Below are positions 31,028 through 43,841 of a stretch of DNA of 64,000 nucleotides, piece after piece; the stretch's first letter is position 1, and the number at the start of each line of letters is the position of its first letter. Origin of the DNA: Pseudo-nitzschia pungens (Eukaryota > Bacillariophyta > Bacillariophyceae > Bacillariales > Bacillariaceae). The notes under the pieces were generated by a model that had not been told where the DNA came from, ran no database searches, and saw only the letters and a list, made by a program, of their open reading frames with translations. The position numbers and the translations under genes are program-made. The stretch spans positions 5,014,501 through 5,078,500 of the forward strand of contig CM074760.1 in NCBI GenBank assembly GCA_037355855.1, in the 5' to 3' direction.

Positions 31028-31828
31028 ATGACTTATTGGACGCATGCAACAAACTCGCGGAAAAAATTCCAGGATGCAGTTTGTAACTCATCGGTGTCTG
31101 CGATTGAATGCGACGTACTGATGAGCAATGACCATGCAAATACATCGGAGCCCATTCTAGCTCACCCACCAGCTAGGGACAGTGATTTGACTGTAGCTAT
31201 GATGCTCCAGCTTATATTGGGTCCGAAGGAAGAGGGCGGGGAAAAAAATTTGCGAAAACATCTGAAGCTTGATTTCAAAGAGATTTCAGCACTCGAACCA
31301 ACTCTTGACCTGCTGTACAATTCGTATTTCACGAATCAATTTCGAAATGAAATCATTCTGAATGCCGATATTCTCGCAGGTCCTGGATTTAGTGCTAACG
31401 ACCCCTCTATTGTACCGGCTTCTGAGTTTTTACCAACATGTTTGGATTACATCCGTCGATTGAAGACCAAGAATTCCGAGCTTTCATTCGGACTTTCGTT
31501 GGGATTCAAATGCAACTGGCAAACGGAGGAAGGATATTTGAAGTCTCAGGTGTCTCAAATGTCAGAGATTCTTCATAACTATCAATTAGCGGCGAGCAAC
31601 CAACTTGGGATTAGAATTATTCTGGCGCTAAATGCCCGTCAACTAGTGAAGAGCCTTCCAGTATTCGACGAATTCTTGCGAGAACATCCAGAATCAAACA
31701 TTCTAGCTTGGACAGGTAGCGGCGAGCCTTCGATCCCAATTGCTCAGGTCGATCAAATACGAGAGCATTACAAATCGAAAGAAATAGAAAGCAGAATAGA
31801 ATTTGATTGCTGCACGACAAGCAAATAA
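31028..31828 (+). CDS. FAM151/menorin-like protein
   Basis: This is a single exon of 266 residues. The family pattern is clear. The N-terminus reads TYWTHATNSRKKF, followed by AIECDVLM and ILAHPPARDSDLTV. Next come LKLDFKEISALEPTL, then IILNADILAGPGF and LSFGLSLGFKCNW, and finally SNILAWTGSGEP. The fold is related to glycerophosphodiester phosphodiesterases, with His and acidic residues (AHPP, ADIL) in the equivalent places. Menorin in nematodes and FAM151A/B in vertebrates lack a firmly known enzymatic reaction. There is no signal peptide, so the protein is probably intracellular. The length is about that of FAM151B. Confidence 0.78.
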   Translation: MTYWTHATNSRKKFQDAVCNSSVSAIECDVLMSNDHANTSEPILAHPPARDSDLTVAMMLQLILGPKEEGGEKNLRKHLKLDFKEISALEPTLDLLYNSYFTNQFRNEIILNADILAGPGFSANDPSIVPASEFLPTCLDYIRRLKTKNSELSFGLSLGFKCNWQTEEGYLKSQVSQMSEILHNYQLAASNQLGIRIILALNARQLVKSLPVFDEFLREHPESNILAWTGSGEPSIPIAQVDQIREHYKSKEIESRIEFDCCTTSK

Positions 31829-33995
31829 GTCAGCACAACAAGAGTGGTTTGTCGACAAAGTGATAAAAAACAGGCCTTTGCAAGAAAAATTAAAATTTTC
31901 ATGACCAGCAAAAACACTAGATAGCATTGAAAACGAAACAGTTCAGGAGCTGAAAAGTGATTTGAAATTTTTTTGTAATGCCAAGAATCAAATACTGATG
32001 AAGTAATTACTCTGTGACTGCCAAGATTCGTCTGGTTTTGCACGCTAGAAGTTACTAGTCATCGTTCGTAGCGAAGCCGTTCGCTTACCGCAAATGTCCA
32101 ATCGGAAAGTTCTCTTCTGTTGCTCTTCTTGCTGCCGGTATCGCGGAGTATTTCGAAGTATGATTCAACCCACGGTTTGCCTCGTTTGCATTTAAGTTCT
32201 TCACGTCATCCGACGATGACCGGATGAACAAATCCGTAAACCATCTCTTCTTTCTGAATAAAATCATCAAGACAACCATCTTGCGATAGAAGCACCAGGG
32301 TATTGAATACAAGCACGTCAAAAAGGTGACGACATTTCTCATTTAGATCCTCCTTCCTCCCGTGTGGTAGTAAGTGATATTGAAGAAGTGGATCTTTGTC
32401 GAGTGGATCTTCGTCGAGTGTATCACAAATGACACCTCGTATCTCTGAAGCTTGTCGGTCATCTATTATTGTTGTATTGCAAATATGCTCGCGTATTTGA
32501 AGGATCCGTCATGAAGCCTGAAGTCTCGAGATGCAAAATATTTTCTTGTGGATTCGTTGACCTTACTAGTACCTGTAGTGATCGATTATTGATACATCTT
32601 TTGAACTACATGAAACGGATCTGACCTATCAAGAGTAGAAATGTAGTTCTGGGTGAACTCAGGAGATACCTGAGATACCTGAGATATCAAACCCGCAGTG
32701 GTAGTAGGAGTGGCAAGCGGCATATTTCATGCGGGTTCACCTCTTCAATATTAATACTATCAAGGCAAACCCTTGTAAGGTTGTAACTTTGGTTGTCGAT
32801 GGCATTAGTAGAAGTGTGAGATGAGAGCTGGAGAATGCTGAAATACCTCACCTAGATCAGGAGCCTGGTAGTAAAGTGATTTGGTCATCAAACTGTCCCT
32901 GTTCTCAAGAATTTCAGCCTTAGTGCGTACATCTGCCCAAGACATAAAGAACCCCAGCTTTATTGTCTATAACTACCTGTGAAGGACTTCAGGAGGTCTG
33001 TGTCTGAATATAGATTAGGGTTCTGGAATGCTACTAGTAGGAGTACTTACTACTGTGTGTGTACTAGGCACTTAGTATCTGATTGTTAACTGGGAAGTAG
33101 TAGTAGGACAAACATTTGCAGCTGACTCATCAAGTTGTGCGTACTTGAAAGGTATGATGTGGAATAACTGAAAACACAAACAAAAATCAGCTCAATCTGT
33201 CATTAAGGTTCAATCATGGACAAATTGATAGTACTGAACTAGTCTTATTTGCTTTCCAACAGAGATGAGGGAGAAGCAAGATGTCAACATGACAACCTTT
33301 CTCCAATCTATGTATGCACCTCACAACTGTGCACTGGACCTAAACATTATTTCCAAATAATTCACTAATAGATTCATAACTGTCAGTGATGCAAATCTGT
33401 TTCTTATAGAAATCAGCTAGAGCACTCTCCTGTCCGGTCCCAATAATTAACTCTAAAAGTAATGTAAATGTCAACCAATTCCATAAACAACTCTGGTTAC
33501 TCTCGTCTGTTTCGTTTTCATTCACTGGTAGTTAAACTTGACCACCAATTCTTTCGTTCCCACACGTGGTTGGAAAAACATGTTTAAGGCAAGATGACCA
33601 TGGGATTCGCTATCCAGTTTGGGCTATGTGTTACAATTCGGAATTGAACTTGTGACTTGCTCATGCCGGGGATGTTGCATGCTGCGTAATTTTGTTCGTT
33701 GGAAGCAGAAACAACGGAACCTGTAGCAACTGGAGTCATCCCCAGACATTACAATCAGATAAGTGGGATAAATAAAATTATCGGTGGTTAGCCTGTAACG
33801 CCAGGTAATATTTTGCTGGAAGCAGCACTATTTTTTATGTGAGAATGAACAATGAAATTCCGACAACGATTTCAGCTTCCGTTAACTAAATTTACTTGAT
33901 ATTCTTGTCTAGCAGAAGTCTGAAACGAATTTATGTTTGATGCCTTAATTACTCCCATGGGATCACAATTGCCTTTGCAATCCCTTTCTATTGTA
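31829..33995. other. Gene-poor stretch
   Basis: About 2.2 kb of AT-rich DNA. A minus-strand frame at 32342-32085 (85 codons, hydrophobic then basic) has an ATG but no recognised motif and is not called. No repeat of note is seen. Confidence 0.45.
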
Positions 33996-35381
33996 TCATT
34001 GTATTCGTTTGGGCGAGGATGATTTGGTTTCCGAAGACGGTGGCAAAGGAGAATCTTCCCCAGCGATTTCTTCTGCTGTCACATTTGCTGTGCCAGCTAT
34101 TATCGCCTGCCGTTGGATGGGATTCTCTTCGAGCCATCGTTTATAGCTTTCAGTTCTTTTCACCGTAACCAATATCCGTGCTCGTCGCAACTCCCGACTA
34201 CCACCTCCTGACGATGCAGAGCCTCGACCCGTAGTACCAACAGCCTTGACAGCAGGCGAAGATTGCTCCACTTGCTGTTTCTCTTGCATACTACCACGGT
34301 CACTTTTATCGTCTAGTGTACGCTCACTTGCAGATCGTGACTGCGTTGACGATGCTGAGGACTTCTCTTTTGTCTTCATGCCCATTGCATCGGTACTCGT
34401 TGGGGTCAATGACTCTGGCTGAGCTGACACAGATACCTCTTTCGAGGTCTGCGTTGATGACACATTGTCTTTTGTTGTAGTTTCCGAAGACGATTCCTCA
34501 CCTTTTTGGTGCCTTCTTCGTTTCGGTTCAACATTGACGTAAGAAGTATGTACCCTTAATGAATCCAAGCAGAAAAATTGTTAGCAACACAGAATTGGGC
34601 CCTGAGCACAAACATGATCATCCAAGCAAGACACTGTTATGCAACAACCAACTCTTCACTACCGAAATACCATCACCTCAACATACCTAACTATCGTTGC
34701 AAGTTTCGATCTTTCCAGTAGATGAGCGGCATCTACTGCTGAAACTATAGCCCCCTCGAGTGCCGATAAGTCGCACATTTCGTTCGTCATGAGGAATTTT
34801 CGGGCCAGTTGGAAGAATGCGGTTGGATTCTTGTTGGCACTGACAGCTATGATCTGTCTCGAACCATCGCCAGGTATAAGGTTCTGGGTCGCATTGGAAG
34901 AAGTAAGCGTAGTCGCGGAAGATTCAACTGCAGTGTCCTTCCCACTCTCTTGGTGCCTTTCAGGTAGTTCTCTCACATCTTGAGTTCCGTCCTTACTACT
35001 AATGTGGTGTGCTTCTTGTTCATCAGTGTGCTTTGTGGTATCGGAATCTTCTTCGCTAGTATTCGATGCTGTGTCTACTGCACCTGCTTCACTTTCACTC
35101 GTACTTCTTGACAATCGGCTTTTTCTTGCCCCGGTTTCTGTGGACATGCTTTGAAGATGCAAGTTTGCTTTCTTGCCAATCACTAACTGGTATGTGTATT
35201 TTTGCTTTGGGCCCGTTGAAGCCTTTTTGATAACGGCTGCACTTGTACTAATTTCCTTGCTCCCTAGCCGTTTTTTCTGCACAGCCACTGCCCTCTCTAT
35301 CCGCCTACGATGATTGATTAATTCCTGTTCTTATAAGTTCCCTTTGTCTCGACTCACTCGTTCCTTCTTCAGCATATGCAT
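33996..35381 (-). CDS. Alba-domain nucleic-acid-binding protein
   Basis: The well-supported exons are 35324-34687 and 34554-33996. They are joined across a 132-base intron (GTATGT donor, TTAAG acceptor) so that KLATIVR-VHTSYVNVEPKRRR reads through. The Alba core lies around the join: RQIIAVSANKNPTAFFQLAR, LSALEGAIVSAVDAAHLLER, then the strand above. Long Ser/Thr/Glu-rich linkers flank it, and a basic segment (RELRRARILVTVKR) follows. Alba proteins bind RNA or DNA; eukaryotic relatives include the RNase P/MRP subunits Rpp25 and Rpp20. The 5' end is uncertain. A start at 35381 (MHMLKKER) fits only if a 33-base intron (35357-35325) is removed, giving 406 residues. Confidence 0.68.
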
Positions 35382-38300
35382 ATTGATGTCAATGAAAAAT
35401 GAATGTATCGAATTCCAATTTTTAGTCAGCCGTGCTTGTGGGCTTCGTCTTTGCTGTGTACGTGCTCTGTTGTATTGCACTGTGTTCTATTGGATTGATC
35501 GGCACGAGAAAGCGCCTCGATCGTATCTTTTCCTGTTTAATTCCTTCCTTTGTTCTTCTCCTTCAGGATAATGCGGAAACTTCCGGTTTCGCTACCCTTT
35601 TTGTCAAGTATCGAGCGGATCGGCAACTACGATAGCTCACAATTACTCCTTCTACCTATGAACAAAACTAGCCTTGACTTCCGTGGATTGGGAGTACGAA
35701 GCAAAATTTGGGAACATTGGTCGTTTCACTAACGAGGCAACTGGTACGAAGAGGAAAACCTGAGAATTGGAAGAAGAAAAACATAATTTGTTTTGTTTCA
35801 CGATACGTACCTTTTCTGAGATACCAAAGTTACAGTTTTGCGATCAGAAAGATTTACCTCAACATATCAATTTTCGGCAGTCATACGAGTCGAAATAATG
35901 ATTGTTTTCTGTTTGCGTAATGGTACAAGTAAGGTTTACTTAACGTACGATAACCTTATGTATCGTTCTAATGTTAAAATCCGTGTTACCGATCCTCCTA
36001 CCGTAGTAGAAGTAACTAAGATTACGTGGTAGCACGATTGGTATCTAATTGTACTAACCTTACTACCCACTATCTGCTATGTTCAGAACAGGATAGTACG
36101 TACAGTACGTAGGTATTATCATAGGAGTACGATTACGTGCTGTTCATCAACAACTATGGAGTTTGACAAAACTAGCTGTGAAATTCATCAATCCTGGATA
36201 TGAATATGAGATTTCACTGTTGAGGAATAAAGCTATTACACCACCACTGATGTTGACATGATTTCTGATGTTCCAATTGACTACTATTATTTCAATTGTC
36301 AGCAGAGTGTTCTTTCTAGTACCATATTGTTTTTGAGTGATGGCTGGGTAGTAGTTGTACTACATATAACAAACAATCACAAGAACAATTACAATTTTAC
36401 TTGGAATCTCACAGGGACACATGAATTGTCTACCAAATAAACATAAGTAGGATGAGAAGGATTTCATTTTCACCATGTGAAAAGAAGAGTCTCAAATCAA
36501 AGATGGTTTGACTGCTGGAATCTCCTCAATTATATGTCATACTAGTACTACTAGTAGTACTTCTTGTGCCACAGTCAAGCCAGAAAAATCTATTCAACAA
36601 TCAAATGCATTGGCATGGAAATGAGCAACCTTGGGAAGATCAGTCACAATACTTTGTGCAATGATATATTGTTCTAGGTTGTAGAGTCATTTCAAGAAGT
36701 CCACTCATCTTTCACTACTATTACTATCTGTGCAAGCAGCACCAAATGTGGTACTATCAGCAAACAAATAATTCCAAAGCTCTATGTCCTATTTGTTGTT
36801 CTTTGGGATTAGGATATGACAATTCATCATAAAGAATTATGCTGTCTTGAATGATGTGTGATCTTTGTGGTGAAAAAAGTCTACTTTGCACAAGTATTTT
36901 TTATTGTTTAGTACTATTTTGGTTTAGAAGTAAGGTTAGTGTACAGAGTAAGATTACACGTGTACACGTAAGATTAGTTTGCTTCGTGGTTTACAGTTTA
37001 GCACCATGGTGAGTTGAGACCTGAGTCCCTACGGTATTGCTCGTGATCTGTAATAATACGAAGTACGAAATTACGAAGTAAGGTTTACGAAGTAATTACT
37101 GAAGTAATACTTCGTACCTGGTATTTATAAAGGTGAGGTTAATTACCGTTAGTAATTGCTTTACGTGCTTTTGGTTCAACAATTCGAAAAAAATATTTTT
37201 GGTGCGATGTTTAAAAAGAGAAAATAAGGCTTAGTCTGAAGGTCTTAAAAAATGTAAATAATAGAAATGCGTTCACGTTCTTCACACCATCGACAGTTAC
37301 GTACGTGAACTTTACAATTAATGCGTACGTAAGTAACCTTACTTTATGAAGTACTTGCTGACAAAGAGTACGATCGGTTTACTACTATTGTACTACGTAG
37401 CAGGGGTCATAATATAAAGGGGTGCGCCACTGCGCGAAGGAAAAAATTACCTATGCGTGGCACAACTAACAAAAATTGTACCTGAGATTTTTTTTTATTT
37501 TCGTTTTTAACTAACAAACACTAGTTAAAATACCTTAACTTCAGATAGCAATAACTCAATCAAAAATCAATTCTAATCTTTATTTCAAACACCTGCATTA
37601 TAGTTTAAACTGTTTTAAACAAGAATATTCAATAAAAATGAGGTTTTGAATGAGTCTAAAGTCATCTATTACTGATACAAGGTTGTAGGCCATTTTTTTC
37701 TTCAGACGTGCTTGGAATTGTCAGTCATGCACCCGACTTCTCCAGTCATGCACCCAACTTCGCCAGTCAAGCACCGAAATTTGCCAGTCATGCACCGAAA
37801 TTCGTCAGTCATGCACCCAAAAAGGCCGTAAAGTAATCATATGTTTCATACATAAGATAGGTATCTTCCGCGAAAAAAGTATGTAAGGTTACGTACCGTG
37901 GTTGTAAAGTGTTGGATGGATCTTTCACCCAGTACAAGTACGAGGTACATGTAACCTTACGTGTACAAGTACTCGTACACAACCTCCCTCTAAGGTCATG
38001 TTCTTGGAATCCTTCGGGACAATTTCTCCTAGGCCCCTAATAACACCCCGAACAATTTGATGAACCAATCGCTAATCAGAGATTTATTTTGGATCGTACG
38101 AGTACGAAGCCGAGTAACCTTACGGATCCCCACATCTGGTTGCTCTGAATTCTGTTCTTCTCTACCGGTAAGGTTACGGTAAGATTACCGGTACTGTATC
38201 GACTCTAAAATCGATGCGCCATGAGAAATGGGCACAGGGCATAACCTTACTTGTACCGTACTCGTAGTACTTTGCTCGTACGGGTAATTACGTACTCGCG

Positions 38301-38872
38301 TTCATCGACGCTGTAACAGCAGGACAAGTAGCTTGTAGCGATGCCAAGTCGTGTCACTATCAACGCCATTCGACAACCTCGTGTGCATTATCGTAATCGT
38401 TCTCAAACCCCTCCATTTTCCTATTTCATGTCAACTTCGTACTGCAATTTCATGTCGAAGAAGCCTTTCGTACCTCTATCGGAAGATTGACTGGGACTGT
38501 CTATTTGTGCATTGCTAGCCTACGGGAATAGATCCGAGACGACAACTCACCCTGCCTGTTTATAGCGAAAACAGTTTCTCAACTCATAAAACCAATCTTT
38601 CCATATGGTGCCTTAATCATCGTGACGGTCAACATTACTTCACAGTGTCTGTTGGATAGGTATCGTCTGATCTGGTCCTGCCTGGTCTGGTTTAGAAGGT
38701 CCTTACGCACAAGGAAGGGATACCTTTCCATTGCATCACTTAGAACTCTATCGCACCGCATCCGACATATCCTTGATACTGAATATCCTATTTTTGATTG
38801 TATCAATCAATAACTCTCAACACGACTTAAACGAAGAAACAAAACAACCAAACCCCACTCCAAACACGAACC
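35382..38872. other. Gene-poor AT-rich stretch dense in a recurrent word
   Basis: No gene is supported in about 3.5 kb. The word GTAAGGTTA or its complement occurs about a dozen times between 35929 and 38250, usually with GTACG, CGTAC or TACGAAGTA neighbours. A 21-bp tandem repeat lies at 37724-37822. The right end should hold the kinase promoter. Confidence 0.5.
37724..37822. repeat. 21-bp tandem repeat, five copies
   Basis: The unit reads GTCATGCACCCAACTTCGCC plus A, with starts at 37724, 37745, 37766, 37787 and 37808. The ATGCACC core is kept in all but the third copy, which reads AAGCACC; the right half varies and the last copy is partial. Confidence 0.85.
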
Positions 38873-40598
38873 ATGGACGAGCTCGATTTTCTCCAAAACG
38901 CTTCCGCATCCTTCACCGACATTGAGCAAAATGGCTCGGCAATCATGCCGCTTCCATTCGATAACCCACGAGTGGGTAGAGCCGTGCGCGTCGATGCGCC
39001 TGTCTACAATCCTCACACACAAGACGTTCTCAAGGTATCGAACATCATCTACGAACACCACGTGGACGGTCGCCCGCCGGAGCGAGCTTATTGGGTGGGT
39101 CGGAAACTGAAAAAGTGCATCTTTGGGGTAGTAAAGGAATGCACGATACTGCGGTTCCGGAACGATCCGGAAGTACCCTGGGAAGTCACGGATCAAAAGG
39201 CGGCCGGAAAGATCATGTCGTGGCAAAAAATAAACGACCTCCAGCACATCGAGGATCCCAAAAAGGAGGTCGCGGCCATGCAATTTATTGGGAGAGGTGG
39301 GGGCCATCCCCATGTAATGGGGGCACTCGACGTCTTGCAGGACGAAGAGTATCTGATCTTGTTCATGCCGTTTTGCACATCGGGAGACCTGTTTGGCTTT
39401 GTGCAACAAGCCGGAAGTAAGTCAGCCACAAGATAGACGGACAGTGAGCTGTTGGTTTGGTCTTGTTGATTTTCGTGGTTGCCAATCGTGCTTCGATTCG
39501 ATTCGATTCGATTCGATCCGATCCCATCGAATCCGATCTTCGACTCTAAATCCACATTCGAGCATACATCAATCATCGCAGAATACTCGTGTCAGCACTT
39601 CTCCCAAGGTTGTATTTCAAGCACTGACGGACGCGTCGGTTCCTCATGAAGCGTACATCAATCTCGGTTTGTTGCAAATCAACCAATCGATGAACTTTCA
39701 ACGGGTGTAATTCTAACTTGTACATGTTGCTGCTTTGTTGCTTTTCCGCATCTCTTTGTTTTCTTTTCTTTTCGGATAAATTTGTCTTTCGTTCGATGCC
39801 ACCCGGATCGCAGGATTTCCTGAAAATATGGCACGTTACTGGTTCATACAAATATTAGATGTAAGTGCCACACTTTCAATTCACCGGAATGCATCGGTCG
39901 CACTGCTTTTTGGTTGATCAAAGTGAATTTCGTTTCATAACGCGGTTTTGACGAATTTGTCATAATTTTTGCCTTACAATATACTTCGTATGTGTCTTGT
40001 GAAAAACTTATCTCTACAGGGACTCTCCTACTTACAGAGGATGGGAGTATGCCATCGGGATATGTCGTTGGAAAACATTCTTGTAGACGAGTACACGAGG
40101 TCAGTGGTGATCGATTTGGGGATGTGCTTGCGTGTTCCATACGATAACGGGGAGCAAGTAGGAGATGTTTCGGCTGGAGGACTACGTCGCCTGATAAAAC
40201 CGTTAATACCGTGTGGGAAACCGAACTATATCAGCCCGGAGATATTAGCGAGCGAAGCACCCTTTGACGGTTTTGCAATAGACCTATGGGCCACGGGAGT
40301 CATCCTATTCATCATGCTAGTAGGGCTTCCACCGTGGGAATTTGCACGACCGGAAGATCCCCGATATAAGATGGTCACGAGAGGAAGGCTCGGTAGAATG
40401 TTAGAGAGCTGGAAACGGCCGGTCAGCCCACTCGCTGCTGACTTACTGCAAAAAATGTTGATGGAGGATCCACGCCAGCGACTTTCGCTAACGGAAGTGA
40501 AAGATCATCCATGGGTTGCTGAAGAATCATATACAAACTCCAACGTCTCAACTTTTTATCAAGGGAATGATAACGATGACCAAGGATGGAGGGCATAG
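38873..40598 (+). CDS. Protein kinase with divergent Gly-loop and DLG motif
   Basis: Exons are 38873-39416, 39814-39860 and 40020-40598. Introns of 397 and 159 bases have GTAAGT donors and CAG acceptors, and the total is 389 residues. The splice joins make QQAG-RFPENMARYWFIQILD-GLSYLQRM, which is a normal kinase helix E. The catalytic loop is CHRDMSLENIL; the metal motif is DLG (VVIDLGMCL), not DFG. The activation segment ends with NYISPEIL, and helix F is DLWATGVILFIML. The Gly-rich loop is reduced (VGRKLKKCIFGVVKE), but a candidate ATP Lys is present in AAGKIMSW. It is probably an active Ser/Thr kinase of the CAMK-like or a diatom-expanded group. Substrate is unknown. Confidence 0.8.
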
Positions 40599-41231
40599 CA
40601 GAAATAGAGGATGTACCTCATTTCGTAGAGTAAAGAATAGAATTTTCAAAGGACAAGGAGAGAATGCGCTTGTGCGGGTCAACTTGTATTACCATTTTCT
40701 ATGGAGACAATGACATGAGTAAAACCTATCTGTATAATCGAAAGTCCTACTAACAAACATCAGAAGATGCAATTCTTTTCAAAAATCAATTGATAGTAAT
40801 AGTTGTTAGCAAGGATCATGTCTTGGGATCATCTCAGTTCAGTGCTTCCGAAGTCGGCATCAAAAAGTGTTTGACACGAGCGAGTATTTTCTGTACGACA
40901 CATTTTTTCGTAATTTTAGTTTCTGAGTTCCGCGCGAGCAACCACATCTTTTCAGTAACGCTTCACAACCAAGAACAAAATAAATCACAGAAATTTACCT
41001 CGTAATTTTGAAAACTCGAAGGTATCATCAATCTCAAATACAGCACGTCGCATCAAATGCCGCTTTATTTGCAATCAAGTGTGGATGACTTCAAGAATCA
41101 GAAAAGAATATTTGCATCGTACTTGGTTGGATGAAAGCCATTGCTTCAAGTTTACAAGACAACTGTGACGTAGCCTTTGCCATCCTATTGTTTGAAAGTT
41201 AGTGGAGTGAAGCAGGGAAACAACAATATCG
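40599..41231. other. Short intergenic region
   Basis: The 3' end of the kinase and the promoter of the TrmB fusion lie in these 630 bases. No further gene is seen. Confidence 0.5.
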
Positions 41232-43841
41232 ATGTTCCGAAAATTCGAAGGAGACGGGCGGTCGCAACGACGCCAGCGAAAAAATCGTAAGCAGAAAAAC
41301 GGCAAAGATGGTTTTTCATCCCAGCACTCATCTACGCCTTTATCAAAGAGGCAAAAATTGCGTGGAGGATCGGGTACTGCGCCGAAGAGAAATGCCCGCA
41401 AACCTCCGTCGGAAGAAGCACTGATGCTCTCTGACCAACTAAAGAAATTATCTCGTGAGAAGAAGTTAGAAGAGGCACTTGCTGTCTTCTGGGACAGTTC
41501 GAACAACAACATCAGAGATGGTCACCATGCCTGTATCATGGTTGATATGGCAGCACGATGCGGAAATATTGCTGTACGTACCATCTTACCACTCGCATCT
41601 TGGGCGACAATTCTAATTGCAAAACCTCAATTTTTCTGATCTCATCTGTGCATATAAATTCAAAATCTTGTTGGCGATTCCAAAGGAAGGGGAAAAATTA
41701 TTGGAAAAAGTAACAAAGGGAGGCACGCATATCAGTGTTGAAACCAAAACCGCCTTGCTGAAAGTAAGTGGAAAAACGTTCAGGATTCATTCTGCAGCGA
41801 GGCGGATCTAACAACAGCATGCTTTTTGTTTTCAGGGGATCTGTCATTCTGGAGATATAGGAAAAGCACATGAATTGTTTTCATCGATGTGTCTTTCCAA
41901 AGGTAAGTTTGTTCAATTGAACCCAAAGTTGACTTTTGTTTTGCAGAAAAGAATTTCTTAAAATCATTATGTTCTTACAATCTTTTTGCTACGGGCTGAA
42001 ATGAAAGCAAAAAGTAACTACCCAAATGTCAGAACGTTGAACACCCTTCTTCGAGGTTGTCTGTGGTCTGCTGCGACCACTTCCAAAAAAGACACTGTAG
42101 TTGGGGGTGTTGTCACAGCGGATTTTGCTTGGGAGAAATTCAAGGGTTTGATTGCCGTTGATGTGGCGAACACTACTACAAATGCAGCTTTTGATGTATC
42201 ATCCTTCGAATATTACATTACTCTATTGTGTCAAGCATTACGGGTCGACGATGCGGCTTCTACAATATCTGAAATGAAATCAGCATTTGGCGTTTCAGAC
42301 GAACGAAAAGGAACAGTATCAAGCGACGACCAAAGTCTCACGGAAGGCCTGGCTATGGCATATTGTGCTCTTGCTCGTGCATACACTATTCTAAACAAGA
42401 AAGAAGAAGCGATCGATGCCTGCACAACCTCTCTAAATTTTGCTAAGGCGTCGAAGGATGCACTGAAAAGTGGTGGGTCCTTTTCAAGTAAGTTTTTGTG
42501 AATAACTATTTGTAGTGTCGTGTATCGAGTTTTTCAGACTTCTCATCTTTCATGCTGTGCTTTGAAGGAAAACGTGGCTGGAAAGAAATCGAAAAGAAAG
42601 AAGACGATCGTCGCGCAGAATCAAATGTGATTTATCGCAATCATCGATTATCAGAGATTGAAACAGAAGCGAAAACCTTGAAAAGCATTTGGCAAGATGT
42701 TGATATTGCTGCTGCGGATGGTGAAGCTCTATCACGCGGATTGGCGCGGCGCCTTATTACACGATTGATTTTCTTGTCGGGTGGTGGAACAACGGACATG
42801 CAAGGTAAAGCTGACGAAAGCTCTGGCGAAAAAGATGGGTCAAAGAAAGATTTGTCAAAAGATGTACAGAGAGATCTGTTGAATTCTTTGTATTTTAGTT
42901 ACGGGCTTGCTGCGACTGCTGCAGCTTTGGGAATATCTATGGACGAAAAGCTTCAAATCCTCAAGAAAAAAGACTGCAACAGGTTGCTTGGAAGCGTTGG
43001 TTTGCAGGGTGGGATTTTGAAATCAGACGGAAGCTTGGATCTTCATCGAATTTTTTCAGCTGGCGTTGGGAGTTCAAAGCCTCAGAAGAAGCGCAAAAAC
43101 AAGTCGCGCCGAGTTGAAATAGAACTTGGTGCTGGCTTTGGAGACTGGATAGTGCGGAAGGCAATTCAAGACCCTTCCACCGATTTCCTTGCTGTAGAAC
43201 TTCGTGCTGATCGGGTGGCGCAAATTTTTGCAAGGACCGCAGTCCTGAGCTCCGTCAAACCTGTGGATAATCTTTGTGTGGTTGGTGCGGATAGTGGAAA
43301 GTTGCTTTCAAACCACATCTCTGACGAATCTATCGACACAATCTATGTAAATCATCCCGAACCACCCACTCAAACATTCGGCGCTGAAAATACAAATCTA
43401 ATTTCCATTATGGAAGGTGGTCAGGAACCAGCACATATGTTGAGTTCCAATGTGATCATTTCCGGAGCCAAAGCACTGAAAAGAAAGCCCAAGAGTAGAT
43501 TTATCATTGTAACCGATAACTACTGGTACGGAAGATTGATATGCGCAACCATAGAAAAAGTTGTACGCCAGAACCCTGGGCTCTTATTTGCCGTTGATCT
43601 GACCAGCCTCGACAACAATGGTTCTTTCACAAAAGTTGAAACCGGCGACGAAGGATCCCCGACTTCAGTATTGATGTTTGAAGGGAAACCAAACGAAAGC
43701 ATCGGTTATCCTTCCGGATCTTCTGAGGAAGGTGAGAGCTATTTTGATCGACTGTGGCGAGCTGGTGCTGGACGCCACGCCGAAACGCACGCACGTTACA
43801 TTGTTGTCATGAGCCCTTGGAATTGCGGAAAAGGCCCGTGA
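41232..43841 (+). CDS. PPR-like / TrmB tRNA (guanine-N7)-methyltransferase fusion
   Basis: Five exons (41232-41573, 41686-41763, 41836-41902, 42008-42487, 42538-43841) give 756 residues in one frame. The N-terminus is very basic. Residues about 60-250 form helical pairs like pentatricopeptide repeats (ACIMVDMAARCGNIAEGEKL, GICHSGDIGKAHELFSSM, PNVRTLNTLLRGCLWSA). From about residue 512 a TrmB-type methyltransferase begins: RVEIELGAGFGDWI (SAM loop), FLAVELRADRVAQIF, VDNLCVVGADSGKLL, then DTIYVNHPEPPTQ in place of the usual NFPDPW, and SRFIIVTDNYWY. TrmB/Trm8/METTL1 makes m7G46 in tRNA using SAM. The PPR part would add RNA selectivity. There is no obvious transit peptide. The 50-base intron 4 could alternatively end further right, in frame. 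Confidence 0.78.

Noticed and set aside
32085..32342. 85-codon minus-strand frame with an ATG and hydrophobic N-terminus
   Set aside because: It has no recognisable motif and no supporting neighbours; chance cannot be excluded.
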